Source of the DNA: Nocardioides antri
Lineage (GTDB): Bacteria > Actinomycetota > Actinomycetes > Propionibacteriales > Nocardioidaceae
Direction: 5' to 3'
Length of the DNA: 64,000 nt
Assembly (NCBI RefSeq): GCF_008373765.1
Contig: NZ_VUJW01000001.1
Location: 124,189-188,188 of the forward strand
This document shows positions 17,941 to 26,354 of the stretch, one piece after another. The notes beneath the pieces are model-generated. The model made no database searches and had not been told where the DNA came from. It saw only the letters and a program-made list of their open reading frames with translations. How positions within the stretch are numbered: position 1 is the stretch's first letter; each line of letters opens with the position of its first letter. A program made the position numbers and the translations under genes.

Positions 17941-19166
17941 AGGTCCTCGGTCGTCTCGGCCGCATGCCCCTGCGTGCCCGTCTCACGGCGCTCTACGGCC
18001 TTGCGTTCTTCCTCGGCGGCGGGATCCTCGTCGCGGTCATGTACGGCATCGTGGCCCTGGAGCTGGATCGCCAGCCGAGCGTGGCTTTCGAGGCGACCGG
18101 GATGAGCCCGGGAACGGTGCTGCAGGATCCGCCGCAGGATCCGCAACGGGAATCCACAGAGTTGGAACCTCTGGACGAGGAGGTCATCCAACGAATCGAG
18201 GCGGCCGAGCAGCGTCGACGAGACGCCACCTTGGACTCTTTCCTCGTGCAGTCCCTGATCGCCCTCGGCGTGGTCGGACTGTCGGCAGGGGTACTGGGCT
18301 ACGTGGTCGCCGGGCGGGCTTTGCGACCGCTCAGCCACATCACCGCAACAGCACGTCGCGTCGCTGAACGCAGCCTTCACGAGCGTATCGACCTCGACGG
18401 CCCGGCTGACGAGATCAAGGAGCTCGCCGACACTTTCGACGACATGCTGGCCCGGCTGGATCGTTCGTTCAGCGGTCAACACCACTTCGTCGGGAACGCC
18501 TCGCACGAGCTGCGCACTCCCTTGGCGGTGACCCGGACTCTGCTCGAGGTCGCGCTGTCGGACCCCGAAGCATCCGACGACCTCAAGCAGGTCGGCAAGA
18601 CTCTGCTCGAGACGAACGCACGCAGCGAGATGCTTGTCGGCAAGCTGCTCACCCTGGCCCGTAGCGAGAACGCCGTGACGGAATGGCATTCCGCCGATCT
18701 CTCCGTTCTGATCGAGAACTCGATTTCGGCCTGCACGGACGAGATTCGTGAGCGGGACCTGAACGTTCACCAGGACCTCCACTCCGTCGAGGTCGTGGGC
18801 GACGTCGACCTCCTTGAGCAGATGGTCCTCAACCTGGTCCAGAACGCCGTGCGGCACAACCACCCGCTGGGCGGCCACCTGTGGGTCTCGACCTTCGATG
18901 ATCGCGAGCACGTGGGGTTCGAGATCAGGAACACCGGCCAGACGGTGCGGGAGCACGACCTGGCTCGCATGTTCGAGCCCTTCGTGCGTCTGGCACGCGA
19001 ACGGACGGGCTCCAGCCAGGGACTGGGCCTCTCCATCGTGAAGTCCGTCGTCCAATCCCACGGCGGGTCGGTGACCGCCTCCCCGCGCGAGGAGGGCGGC
19101 CTGCTCATCAGAGTCCAACTTCCGCACGGGGACGTCCATAGCGCCCGCCCTGAGGTGGCCGGCTGA
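17937..19166 (+). CDS. OmpR-family sensor histidine kinase
   Basis: 409 aa. Two membrane helices (about residues 20-43 and 102-125) flank an extracytoplasmic sensor loop of about 60 residues rich in Pro, Glu and Gln. HAMP follows (VAGRALRPLSHITATARRVAE), then HisKA with the phospho-His in ASHELRTPLAV (about residue 190) and HATPase_c (LVQNAVRHN, GLGLSIVKSVVQSHGG). It pairs with the upstream regulator and is part of the envelope/efflux module. Confidence 0.93.
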   Translation: MKVLGRLGRMPLRARLTALYGLAFFLGGGILVAVMYGIVALELDRQPSVAFEATGMSPGTVLQDPPQDPQRESTELEPLDEEVIQRIEAAEQRRRDATLDSFLVQSLIALGVVGLSAGVLGYVVAGRALRPLSHITATARRVAERSLHERIDLDGPADEIKELADTFDDMLARLDRSFSGQHHFVGNASHELRTPLAVTRTLLEVALSDPEASDDLKQVGKTLLETNARSEMLVGKLLTLARSENAVTEWHSADLSVLIENSISACTDEIRERDLNVHQDLHSVEVVGDVDLLEQMVLNLVQNAVRHNHPLGGHLWVSTFDDREHVGFEIRNTGQTVREHDLARMFEPFVRLARERTGSSQGLGLSIVKSVVQSHGGSVTASPREEGGLLIRVQLPHGDVHSARPEVAG

Positions 19167-19266
19167 GGTCTCGACTCGCTCGGGCTCAGGTGCGTGCGGT
19201 GGGAACTCGGTGCGATTGGTCAGCGTGCTGGGTCATGCGTGGGCAGGGGGTGGGTACGAGCCTGGT

Positions 19267-20046
19267 ATGACTCAAGCCTTGCTGTTCGGTGTGGTCGCGT
19301 CGAGTGCGCTGGTGATGGGCGCCTTCGCGGGCGGACGAGTGAAGTTGCCCAAGAGATTGCTGGCAGCGATGCTCGCGTTCGCGTCGGGCGCTCTCATCAC
19401 AGCATTGGCTTTCGAGCTCTTCGAGGATTCCTATGAGCAGGGCGGCCTGTGGCGAGCCGCTCTGGGACTCATCGGCGGCGCGACTGTGTTCACGTTCATC
19501 AGCCATCTACTCGACCGAGCGGCCGAAGGAGACGACGGGGAGGAGGATGACGGCAGCGAGAAGCTCGATCCTGATGCCGCCGCTGATGACCGTGCTCCGT
19601 CGGCCGCGTCGATCAGTGGGGGCGCAGGACTGGCCCTGCTGGCCGCAGTGACGCTCGACGGTGTCCCGGAGAACGTAGCTCTCGGGGTGTCACTCGGGGA
19701 AGGCACCGGGGGACTTGCGTTGCTCGCCGCGATCGTCGTCTCCAACTTCCCCGAGGCGCTCGTCGGTAGTGCATCCATGCGCACCCAAGGGCGCAGTCAG
19801 AGGTTCATCCTCGGCACATGGACCGTGTGCGCCGTCCTCCTCACGTTCGCGGTCCTTGTCGGCGCAGGTCCCCTATCGAGTGCCCAAGCGGAGACGTTGT
19901 CCCTCCCGCTTGCGTTCGCGGCCGGAGCAGTCCTCGCGTCCTTGGCCGACACGCTCATGCCTGAAGCCTACGAACAGGGGGGACCGACGGTCGCACTCAG
20001 CACGACGGCCGGGTTCGTCCTTTCGTTCTACCTAGCGACCCTCTGA
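19267..20046 (+). CDS. ZIP-family metal transporter
   Basis: 259 aa, about eight membrane helices. The ZIP metal motif of helix IV is present as LAAVTLDGVPENVALGVSLG, and helix V has VVSNFPEALVGSASM (N-F-P-E instead of the usual H-N-x-x-E). A cytoplasmic acidic loop (residues about 95-120, DDGEEDDGSE) replaces the His-rich loop. An FELFEDSYEQGG/LMPEAYEQGG repeat marks the two halves. Likely divalent cation uptake or export. It lies 100 nt after the two-component genes. Confidence 0.87.
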   Translation: MTQALLFGVVASSALVMGAFAGGRVKLPKRLLAAMLAFASGALITALAFELFEDSYEQGGLWRAALGLIGGATVFTFISHLLDRAAEGDDGEEDDGSEKLDPDAAADDRAPSAASISGGAGLALLAAVTLDGVPENVALGVSLGEGTGGLALLAAIVVSNFPEALVGSASMRTQGRSQRFILGTWTVCAVLLTFAVLVGAGPLSSAQAETLSLPLAFAAGAVLASLADTLMPEAYEQGGPTVALSTTAGFVLSFYLATL

Positions 20047-20051
20047 GCCGC

Positions 20052-20207
20052 TCAAGGTCATCCGGGCACACGCGGCTGTGGGCCACGGTTTGGGATTGGA
20101 ACACCGCTTCTCGCCGCGTGCTGGCCAAGGTCGGGTTCACCGAGACGGACCGCAAGGAAGCGCACGTGGTGCAAGGGACCAACCTGTTCACCATGCGAGG
20201 GCTTTGA
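20052..20207 (+). pseudogene. C-terminal relic of a GNAT acetyltransferase
   Basis: An open frame ending at TGA 20205-20207 reads TRLWATVWDWNTASRRVLAKVGF followed by TNLFTMRGL, the conserved end of Acetyltransf_3-type GNAT proteins (RLWA-T-x-N-x-x-S-R-x-V-L-x-K-x-G-F). The rest of the domain is missing: upstream is the ZIP gene stop. It is a truncated remnant with no start or ribosome-binding site. Confidence 0.65.
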
Positions 20208-20258
20208 CCGCCGTCCGATCAGCGGCTCGGACGCGCGGGAGACTCGTGGGTCCGCGGA

Positions 20259-20711
20259 CTACCGGACGACGATCCGCAAAGGATCGCTGTTGTCGGCCTC
20301 GAGTGTGGCGCGGCCAGGGTTGAGGTCATCGGGGATCGTGACTGTCCACGAGACGTGACCTAGCTGATTGTTGTCGGCAGTGCCGGCATCTTCACGTCCC
20401 AGTTCCCATCGCCGGGCGCCCTGCGTCACCCTCAGCCCGATGTCTTCGTGGGGAGTCTCGACTTCGTCATCCGGCGTCGAGCACCCCAGGGTGCTCGAGG
20501 AGCCGTCCGTGTCATCGCAACCGTCCACGAAGGCTCTGCCCACCACAGTGACGGTCGCACCTCGAGACACGATGGGCTGCGGCTCACTTGTTCCGTCGAC
20601 CTGGAGATACGGTGCGACGCAGCCGGCGGAGGCATTCCATGCCGGCCAGGGTGCGGTGGCCGCGGCGAGCAACGAACCGGAGATGGCAACCCTGGTTCGG
20701 CACGAAGCCAC
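20259..20711 (-). CDS. Secreted protein of unknown function
   Basis: 150 aa from GTG 20711 preceded by GAGGAGC. A signal-like segment (AISGSLLAAATAPWPAWNAS) precedes GCVAPYLQVDG; the context is close to but not a classical lipobox. The mature part (PIVSRGATVTVVGRAFVDGCDD, HVSWTVTIPDDLNPGRATLEA) looks like an all-beta extracellular domain with conserved Cys in GCDD and LGCSTPDDE. Relatives occur in Actinobacteria without assigned function. Confidence 0.65.
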   Translation of the reverse strand: MASCRTRVAISGSLLAAATAPWPAWNASAGCVAPYLQVDGTSEPQPIVSRGATVTVVGRAFVDGCDDTDGSSSTLGCSTPDDEVETPHEDIGLRVTQGARRWELGREDAGTADNNQLGHVSWTVTIPDDLNPGRATLEADNSDPLRIVVR

Positions 20712-20779
20712 GCGGCACCAGCTCCTCGTCTGCTTGCTCCGACGCTACGACATCCGCGACCCAGGCCACGTCGGTCACC

Positions 20780-22252
20780 TCAGCCCCGCATTCTTGCAAG
20801 AACGGTGTACTGGTCGTTGGCGTACACCGGTCGGTAGTGGCGATCGAGGACGCGGTCCGCTCGATCGGCGTCGACGCCCCAGGTCGCCAGGCTGTCGCCC
20901 ACCCGAATGACCCACTGCGGGCGGTCCGGGCTACGCAGCACTCGGATCAGTCCGCGGAGCTCGGGATCGCGCACGCGCACCGGGAGACTCCACAGGTGCT
21001 CATAGGGACTGCGCATGTCCGCCGCCCAGAGCACGGCCGGATTGCCGAAGGCAACGACCGCGGTCCGCCCCTGCTCCCGATTCTCCTGGAGATAGTCGAT
21101 GACGGCGCGGTCCTCGGCCGGCCGCTCTGACGGTTCGGCCAGCACGACGACCAGTCCGACCATCGTCGACGCCACGATCGGTGCGAAGACCCAACGAGGG
21201 AAGGTGCGGTCCTCAGCGGCGCCAGAGCGACGTGGCCGGTGCTGCCGCATGCTCACCGCCACGAGGAGAGTCAGCCCGGGAACGGGAAGAAGGAGGTAGT
21301 GCAACCAATAGCTGCCACCGGAGGCGACGGCGAAAGCCTCCCAACCGAGCAGCACCACGCTTGCCCACGCCAGCGCGGAGTCGATCGGACCCCCCGGCCC
21401 TTCGTTGTCAGGCGGCCGGCGCCACTGCAGTCGGGTGAGGAGGATCAGTAGTACAGGCATCCCCGTCGCCACCCAGGCCAACGCGAGCCTGCGCGCGCGT
21501 TCCAGGTTCGCCTCGGTCGCCTCCTCTGCGATGACGGCACCGGCGTCGATCCGGAAGATCACGTTCGCATCCCACAGGTCGGCGAGCGATGTCCCCCGCG
21601 CCCAGGCCAACGTGAGCAGGGCGGCTGCCACCACGAGGCCGCCGCACATGAACCACACCAGATACAGGGCCGCCCGCCGTACCTCGCCCTTCACCACAAG
21701 CGCAGCAGCCACGACGGCCACGGCCAGCCACACCTCGATCAGGTTCTGCTTGATGAAGACCGCAGCCGTTCCTGCGGCGCCCGCAGCGACGACAGGCCAA
21801 GTCGGGTTTCCTGATCCCGTCGCTGCGACCACCACGAGAGCCAGACCGGCGAGAAGCAGCGGCAATGCCAGGATCTCGGCGCCGATCTCGTCCACGTCGA
21901 GCAAGGGACTCGACACCAACGCCGCCACGACGAGTGCGCACGCGAAGGGCGCTTCACCGCGGCGCGGCGCGGTGCGGGCGCCCAGCCAGGCGCCGGCCAC
22001 GACCGCGGTCGCTGCCGCGAGCGCCCCGATCACGCGCAACGCCACCGTCCCACCGAGCGCGTCGGCAACGACGAAGATGGCGATCAGTCCCGGTGGCCGG
22101 TCCACCCAGTAGTCGCCGTACAGGCTGGATCCCGGCTGCCATTGCGAAGCGACCATGAGCAAACCGGCCTCGTCGGCCATCACCGGGAATCCTAGAAAGA
22201 GCAGCCGAACGGTGAAGGTCGCGAGGGCGGCGACCGCCACGCACTTCCACAT
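20780..22252 (-). CDS. GT-C-fold membrane glycosyltransferase-like protein
   Basis: 490 aa with about ten membrane helices. The first extracytoplasmic loop has the acidic ADEAGLL motif (about residue 27), and the following YWVDRPPGL matches the D-[KR]-P-P motif of the GT39/PMT-like family that uses polyprenyl-phosphate sugars. A soluble C-terminal domain (about residues 375-490, GRTAVVAFGNPAVLWAADMRS) is typical. Acceptor and sugar unknown; a cell-envelope glycan or protein mannosylation role is inference. Confidence 0.78.
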   Translation of the reverse strand: MWKCVAVAALATFTVRLLFLGFPVMADEAGLLMVASQWQPGSSLYGDYWVDRPPGLIAIFVVADALGGTVALRVIGALAAATAVVAGAWLGARTAPRRGEAPFACALVVAALVSSPLLDVDEIGAEILALPLLLAGLALVVVAATGSGNPTWPVVAAGAAGTAAVFIKQNLIEVWLAVAVVAAALVVKGEVRRAALYLVWFMCGGLVVAAALLTLAWARGTSLADLWDANVIFRIDAGAVIAEEATEANLERARRLALAWVATGMPVLLILLTRLQWRRPPDNEGPGGPIDSALAWASVVLLGWEAFAVASGGSYWLHYLLLPVPGLTLLVAVSMRQHRPRRSGAAEDRTFPRWVFAPIVASTMVGLVVVLAEPSERPAEDRAVIDYLQENREQGRTAVVAFGNPAVLWAADMRSPYEHLWSLPVRVRDPELRGLIRVLRSPDRPQWVIRVGDSLATWGVDADRADRVLDRHYRPVYANDQYTVLARMRG

Positions 22253-22596
22253 TCCATGATGGTTCCCGACAGATGTGCCGTCAGCCCCGCTGATGCTGAT
22301 CGAGCGGCCATGGTGGGCATCTGGAGCTCACGCCCGGGACCTCCCGCGCAGGGGCGGCACGAAGGAACGACGTGGGGACGCTTCTGGACTTCGGGTCGAC
22401 GGACGTTGGGGGCACGCGGTCGACCCTCTGTACGGCGATGACAGCGGGTAGTGCGCCAGACGGGTGGAGCGTCCGCTGCGGGAGGAGCGGACTCCGGACC
22501 GCCGCCGGCCCCGTGTCGTTGTGCCTGGCCCAGGTTGGAGCCAAACGCAAGCCGGCGCGGCTGCCCGTGCCCCCTCTACATCGGGGAAATACGAGT
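22253..22596. other. Interval without recognisable gene
   Basis: About 340 bp upstream of the glycosyltransferase gene and downstream of the anchor-P gene. Short ORFs exist on both strands but none has a ribosome-binding site or a recognisable product. The glycosyltransferase promoter must be here; I could not place it. Confidence 0.4.
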
Positions 22597-22623
22597 CGGC
22601 CCCAGCCCGACGGGCTGGGGCCG
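22597..22623 (-). terminator. Rho-independent-type terminator of the anchor-P gene
   Basis: CGGCCCCAGCCCG (22597-22609) and CGGGCTGGGGCCG (22611-22623) form a perfect 13-bp stem with a 1-nt centre. On the minus strand it follows the stop of the secreted-protein gene by 12 nt and is followed by a TATTT stretch. Confidence 0.8.
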
Positions 22624-22635
22624 GCTGTGGAGGGG

Positions 22636-23979
22636 TCAGTTGCGGGCGTTGGTGAAGCTCACCACGGTGAATCCCTTTCCTACTCTCACAGTGGCGGTGC
22701 GCTTCGCCTTGTTGGTCGAGAGCTTGCGATCCACGGGACGGACCGTGAGTTGCGAGACGTGCGTACCGGCACGCGCCCTCTCCGTCACCTTGACCGTGCT
22801 GCCCCGGGCGAACCCGCGGACGATCTTGCAGTACCCACCCTGGTTAGCCGGGCCGGCCGGAACCGTTCGGTCCTTGTTCCCCACGGAGAAGCGGAACCTC
22901 GTGCCGACCTGGACACCGTTGCCGGCGACCTTGCACACCTTGATAGCGCCGGTGTTGTCGCCGAGGACGACCTGCCTGTTGGTGACGGTCAGCACCGTCT
23001 CCTTCCGGACGCCACCTTCAACGATCCGCACGACGGCTTCCCGCTGCGCCGGAGTGCAGCGCAGCAGTCGAGGGGTGGGCATGGTGGCGCAACCGCTCAT
23101 CCGCACGCCGTCCTTCCGCACCTCCTTGACCAACAGGCGGCCGGCCGGGACCCTGATCGGCCCGGAGCACTGACCCACAGGGACCGTGACTCCACGCCCG
23201 GCGAAGCGGAACCGGAACTTGCCGGTCACCCTGCCGGCGCTGTTGTCGGCCTTCTTGCAGATCTCCAGGTAGCCGTTCCCGGTCGGAGGCGGCGCGTCGG
23301 CGGCGTGGATGGAGCACTGGGACTGCGAGATGATGATCTCCTGCTCCAGCTCGGTCCCCGGGAGGGCCACGATTCGGATCGCGTTGACAACGATCTGGTC
23401 GTCACCCTCGGCGAACGGATCGCCCGCGGCATTGACCTGCTCGTTGAGAATGATGAACAGGAGCGGGTTGTCGACCACGACGAAGTTGGGGTCAGGATCC
23501 GTCAGCTCGTTCTCCGTCGGTTCGACGCCGAGGATGTCGATGTCCGCGATGACGGTGTCACCGACTATTCCCTCCTCGGTGGCAGTGCACGAGCTCGTGA
23601 CCAGGTTCGCCGTGAGCGCCGCCGGGTCCGCGCCGGCGCCCGGCAGCGCGACGACCTCAGCCACTGAGGCCGTGCTGTCCGCCTTCAGGGGCTGGTGGGT
23701 CCCCTCTGTGCGGAGCTTGAGGACCCCGGTCGACACGACGCCCGGAACCGCGACCGCAGCCACTTCTCTCTCGCACATCCCGAACGTCAGGGTCTCCTGG
23801 CACTCCGGCGTCGGCTCCAGTGTCACAAGACCATTCGCCGTCACCCCGGAAGCTGCCCGGTCGACGGTGCCATGCGCCGCGGTGGCTGGGGCCACCCCGA
23901 CGCTGCTCAATCCAAAAGTCATTACGGCCGCTGTCATAACAGCGCCGCCGCGCCTTGCCGTTCCTCGTAGCTGGAGCAC
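22636..23979 (-). CDS. Choice-of-anchor-P-type secreted protein
   Basis: 447 aa. The signal peptide ends near residue 35 (PATAAHG). The N-terminal module (RAASGVTANGLVTLEPTPEC...) matches the choice-of-anchor P family found on actinobacterial secreted proteins. Residues about 235-447 hold two related domains, each opening with a Cys-Lys signature (YLEICKKADNS; AIKVCKVAGNG) and containing FRFRFAGRG/FRFSVGNKD strands, then VKEV/VTERA strands; these look like DUF5979-type prealbumin-like folds. No LPXTG or membrane anchor is seen, so it is probably released or cell-associated non-covalently. Confidence 0.78.
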   Translation of the reverse strand: MLQLRGTARRGGAVMTAAVMTFGLSSVGVAPATAAHGTVDRAASGVTANGLVTLEPTPECQETLTFGMCEREVAAVAVPGVVSTGVLKLRTEGTHQPLKADSTASVAEVVALPGAGADPAALTANLVTSSCTATEEGIVGDTVIADIDILGVEPTENELTDPDPNFVVVDNPLLFIILNEQVNAAGDPFAEGDDQIVVNAIRIVALPGTELEQEIIISQSQCSIHAADAPPPTGNGYLEICKKADNSAGRVTGKFRFRFAGRGVTVPVGQCSGPIRVPAGRLLVKEVRKDGVRMSGCATMPTPRLLRCTPAQREAVVRIVEGGVRKETVLTVTNRQVVLGDNTGAIKVCKVAGNGVQVGTRFRFSVGNKDRTVPAGPANQGGYCKIVRGFARGSTVKVTERARAGTHVSQLTVRPVDRKLSTNKAKRTATVRVGKGFTVVSFTNARN

Positions 23980-24271
23980 CGTCGTGCCTTCCGTTCAGTG
24001 ATGAACGCCCGAGCGACTTTGCTTGGATCGCACCACGACAGCAATCACAACCGCATCGCACGCTTGGTCTAGACAATTAACTCGAAGTGACTATGGACAA
24101 GTCGCCGCGGAAAGCGACCATGTCCTGCCGCCAGGTGGCACGAGCTCCCGCGTCGTCTGCCTCTTCCTGAACCAGGGAGAGACCTACCTGCTTGCTCGAG
24201 GGAACATCCCTCGGGGCGCAGACGAGACGCTGATGAACAAGGCCGGAGCGGACGGTTCAGGTCGGCCCGGT
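23980..24271. other. Interval without recognisable gene
   Basis: About 290 bp between the divergently placed secreted-protein start and the small gene ending at 24272. Its GC content is lower than that of its surroundings (AT-rich stretch near 24070-24090). It should hold the anchor-P promoter. No motif was convincing. Confidence 0.4.
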
Positions 24272-24547
24272 TCATGAACCCTGACGAAGGGCATCAGCGC
24301 TCAGCCGCAGGTCTCGAAAGTCGGTGACGGCGAGGCGTGCCGCGGAGACGAACCTCGCAAGGTTGGCGTCGGCAACGACCCACACATCCTCGACGACCTG
24401 CTGAGGCGGTGTCGACTCCCCGTAGCAGTCGTGCCATGCGAGGTCGAGGAGTTCGAGTGCATCCAACGCAGCATCCGCCTCCTCGCCGAAGACCTGGGCG
24501 GCCTGCTCCGCACGCTCGTTGCGACGGCTCGCCGCGCTGCTCACCAT
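24272..24547 (-). CDS. Small hypothetical protein
   Basis: 91 aa, probably all-helical (EEADAALDALELLDLAWHDCYG, VVADANLARFVSAARLAVTDFRDLRL). Codon use is normal for the window. Its ATG lies inside the tail of the broken MerB-like gene. I do not recognise a family. Confidence 0.55.
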   Translation of the reverse strand: MVSSAASRRNERAEQAAQVFGEEADAALDALELLDLAWHDCYGESTPPQQVVEDVWVVADANLARFVSAARLAVTDFRDLRLSADALRQGS

Positions 24548-24975
24548 GCCGTGAGTCTGCCAGCCGACGCATACAGGCGTCGGATCCTGCGCCGATGAGT
24601 GGGTCGGAAGCCCGGATGGTCACGGACTGGCCCGGACATGGCCGACATTCCCAGCGCGTCGATGGCGCAGCAGGCATGGACTGCCGGACCCTGGCTGGGC
24701 TGGACCAGGATCGCCGTGGGCCGTGCAGAGAACGGGTACGCCGCCCGTATCTCCCCGTGATCGTCCACCGCCACCAGATCGCGATCCACGAGCTCGGCGA
24801 ACGCGGTCGAGAGGGCCTTCCTGTTCTCGACGGGGAAACGCTCGAGCTGGGCACGCGAAGGTGGCGCCCCTGAAGCGGCAAACGACTTCAGCACGGCGAG
24901 GTGGAGCTCCCGAGCGACGGGCGTCAGCGCCGCAGCAGCCTCCGCCTTGCTGTTGGGAGGAGGTGCTCGCGACAT
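24541..24975 (-). pseudogene. Frameshifted MerB-like organomercurial lyase
   Basis: From ATG 24975 (GGAAGGAAGA upstream) about 115 residues match the MerB family: an N-terminal helical domain (RELHLAVLKSFAASGAPPSR, AELVDRDLVAVDDHGEIRAAYPFS) and the catalytic segment HACCAIDALGM (about residues 100-110) with the Cys and Asp that act in C-Hg cleavage. Near 24618 the frame is lost; the +1 frame continues as QSVTIRASDPLIG, the expected next strand, and then the homology ends. The C-terminal Cys-containing half is absent. Remnant of mercury detoxification. Confidence 0.65.
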
Positions 24976-25030
24976 TTGCGTCTTCCTTCCAGTGCGTTGA
25001 TGGGGCGTCGAGCTCAAGAGGTGGACCAGC

Positions 25031-25159
25031 TCACGGCAGGTGGCTCGCCCCGTCCGCAAAGCGGATGCCCGTGTGCGTCGCCCGGACAGAGGTCGAGCAG
25101 GTCTGTCGCACGGTTACGTCGCTGACGACGCCGCGGGGAGTACGCGCTCGGTCAGTCAT
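25031..25159 (-). CDS. Small ORF coupled to the thioredoxin-fold gene
   Basis: 42 codons from ATG 25159, which overlaps the last codons of the preceding gene (aATGACtga). Third positions are about 80% G/C, as in real genes here. The product contains VSDVTVRQTCSTSVRATHTG and GIRFADGASH. No family is recognised. The overlap suggests translational coupling behind a MerR-type promoter. Confidence 0.4.
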   Translation of the reverse strand: MTDRARTPRGVVSDVTVRQTCSTSVRATHTGIRFADGASHLP

Positions 25160-25442
25160 TGCTCCGTCGCCTCTCCTCCGCCTCGTGGAGTGCTTGCCTG
25201 ATCTGCTCCACTGTCACGAGGTCCACCCGACATCCCACGGCGGAGAGGCTCGCTCCCTGTGCCACGTCCACGCCGTCGACCAGGACTGTCGGCGACAACC
25301 TCCCCGCATCCCTGAACTCCTGCAACGTCCATCGCGCGCGAAGGGCAGGCAGACATTCCTCCAACCGTTCGCGCACGATCGCGGCGTTCGGGCAGTCGCT
25401 GTCGAACCACAGCTCGACGCGCACAGGTTCGGTCGAGGCCAT
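25152..25442 (-). CDS. Thioredoxin-fold protein of metal-resistance clusters
   Basis: 96 aa. VELWFDSDCPNAAIVRERLEE places one Cys at the usual active-site helix start, and RLSPTVLVDGVDV supplies the cis-Pro segment of a thioredoxin fold; a second Cys follows in VGCRVDL. Small proteins of this type accompany MerB-like lyases in actinobacteria. The start codon lies 7 nt after the -10 of a MerR-type promoter, so the mRNA is probably leaderless. Thiol or metal handling is inferred. Confidence 0.7.
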   Translation of the reverse strand: MASTEPVRVELWFDSDCPNAAIVRERLEECLPALRARWTLQEFRDAGRLSPTVLVDGVDVAQGASLSAVGCRVDLVTVEQIRQALHEAEERRRSND

Positions 25443-25449
25443 ACGTCGG

Positions 25450-25481
25450 ACCGTAGGCCTTCAACCTCGCTAGAAGGTCAA
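25450..25481 (-). promoter_or_regulatory. MerR-type promoter, 20-bp spacer
   Basis: On the minus strand, -35 TTGACC (25476-25481) and -10 TACGGT (25450-25455) are separated by 20 bp, longer than the 17-bp optimum, as MerR-family activators require. The spacer contains the dyad ACCTT-N12-AAGGC. The start codon of the thioredoxin-fold gene follows the -10 by 7 nt. Confidence 0.72.
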
Positions 25482-25508
25482 GTGCTGGGGCCGGCGAAGA
25501 CCCCCAGC

Positions 25509-26015
25509 TCAGTAGTCCGGCAGCTCTTCAGCCAAGAGGTCCATCAGGAGACCGTCGTGCCACCCGTCCTCATGGGCATTGCGTTCATAACGCCGCATCA
25601 CACCGACGGGGCGAAATCCCACGGCGGTATAGCAACGAATGGCGGGCAAGTTGTCGGCCGCTGGGTCGATGACGATCCGGTGATGGTCCCGTACGCGGAA
25701 CAGGTACCTGCTGAGCGTGCGTACGGCGTCACGCCCCAGGCCGTCACCGTGGAACTCAGGGTCGAGGAAGATGTCGATCGAGGCGTGGCGGTACATGGGG
25801 TCGTCTTCTTCGCCGTACTGGATCATCCCGGCCACAGCGCCGTCGACCAGGATCGCGAAGGGGGTGACGGAAGCATCGTCGTACGGCCAGTCCGGTGGTG
25901 GCTCGCGGACTCCCCAGCGAAGCGCGACCTCGGGCGTGCACACGATCCGACGTAGTGGGACGACGTGGGCCTGGGTGACCTCGACGAGGCGCACGTGCGT
26001 GCCAGCGAGCTCCAC
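25509..26015 (-). CDS. GNAT acetyltransferase, AAC(6')-like
   Basis: 168 aa. Acetyl-CoA motifs: PFAILVDGAVAGMIQYGEE, IDIFLDPEFHGDGLGRDAVRTLSRYLF (motif A about residues 85-110), and the motif B region NLPAIRCYTAVGFRPVGVMRRYERN. The DDPMYRHASIDIFL pattern is seen in aminoglycoside 6'-N-acetyltransferases, but the substrate is unproven. It is the last gene of a three-gene minus-strand unit, 9 nt after the Cys-Cys protein. Confidence 0.82.
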   Translation of the reverse strand: MELAGTHVRLVEVTQAHVVPLRRIVCTPEVALRWGVREPPPDWPYDDASVTPFAILVDGAVAGMIQYGEEDDPMYRHASIDIFLDPEFHGDGLGRDAVRTLSRYLFRVRDHHRIVIDPAADNLPAIRCYTAVGFRPVGVMRRYERNAHEDGWHDGLLMDLLAEELPDY

Positions 26016-26024
26016 CTTCCCTCC

Positions 26025-26333
26025 TTACGCTCCGAACAGGGTGGCGATGTGTGCGACGTCCTCCGGCCGGGCGGAGTCAGCTGTCACCAGCAGGGTGACT
26101 GAGTCTGCTTGCGACGCGACGGTCCAGGTGAGGTACGAGCAGCAGCGTCGTTCGGCCGCGGCCAGCGCTTCCAGCTCCTCCTTCACGCCTGGCTCGGCGT
26201 GAAAGCGGACCGCCAGGAGCTCGCCCTGGAGTGCTGCCGTGGCACGTCCGAGCTGGACGAGTCGCTGCCATCGGCGCAGGCGCTCCTGACCATCGTCCGG
26301 TGTCAAGTCACATGCAACCGGCAGTGGATCCAT
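26025..26333 (-). CDS. Small Cys-Cys protein of metal-resistance loci
   Basis: 102 aa. It begins DPLPVACDLTPDDGQERLRRW and carries ALAAAERRCCSYLTWTV, a pattern (PxxC at the start, E-x-x-CC-x-[FY]-L later) I know from small proteins beside MerR, MerB and ArsR genes in actinobacteria. The three Cys could bind a soft metal; this is inference. It is 21 nt after the ArsR-like regulator gene. Confidence 0.68.
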   Translation of the reverse strand: MDPLPVACDLTPDDGQERLRRWQRLVQLGRATAALQGELLAVRFHAEPGVKEELEALAAAERRCCSYLTWTVASQADSVTLLVTADSARPEDVAHIATLFGA

Positions 26334-26354
26334 CCTTCTGACTCCTCTCGTGGG

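Noticed and set aside
23821..23845. TGTCACA...CGTC (ECF41-like motif) inside the anchor-P gene
   Set aside because: Spacer is 11 bp instead of 16 and it lies within coding sequence.
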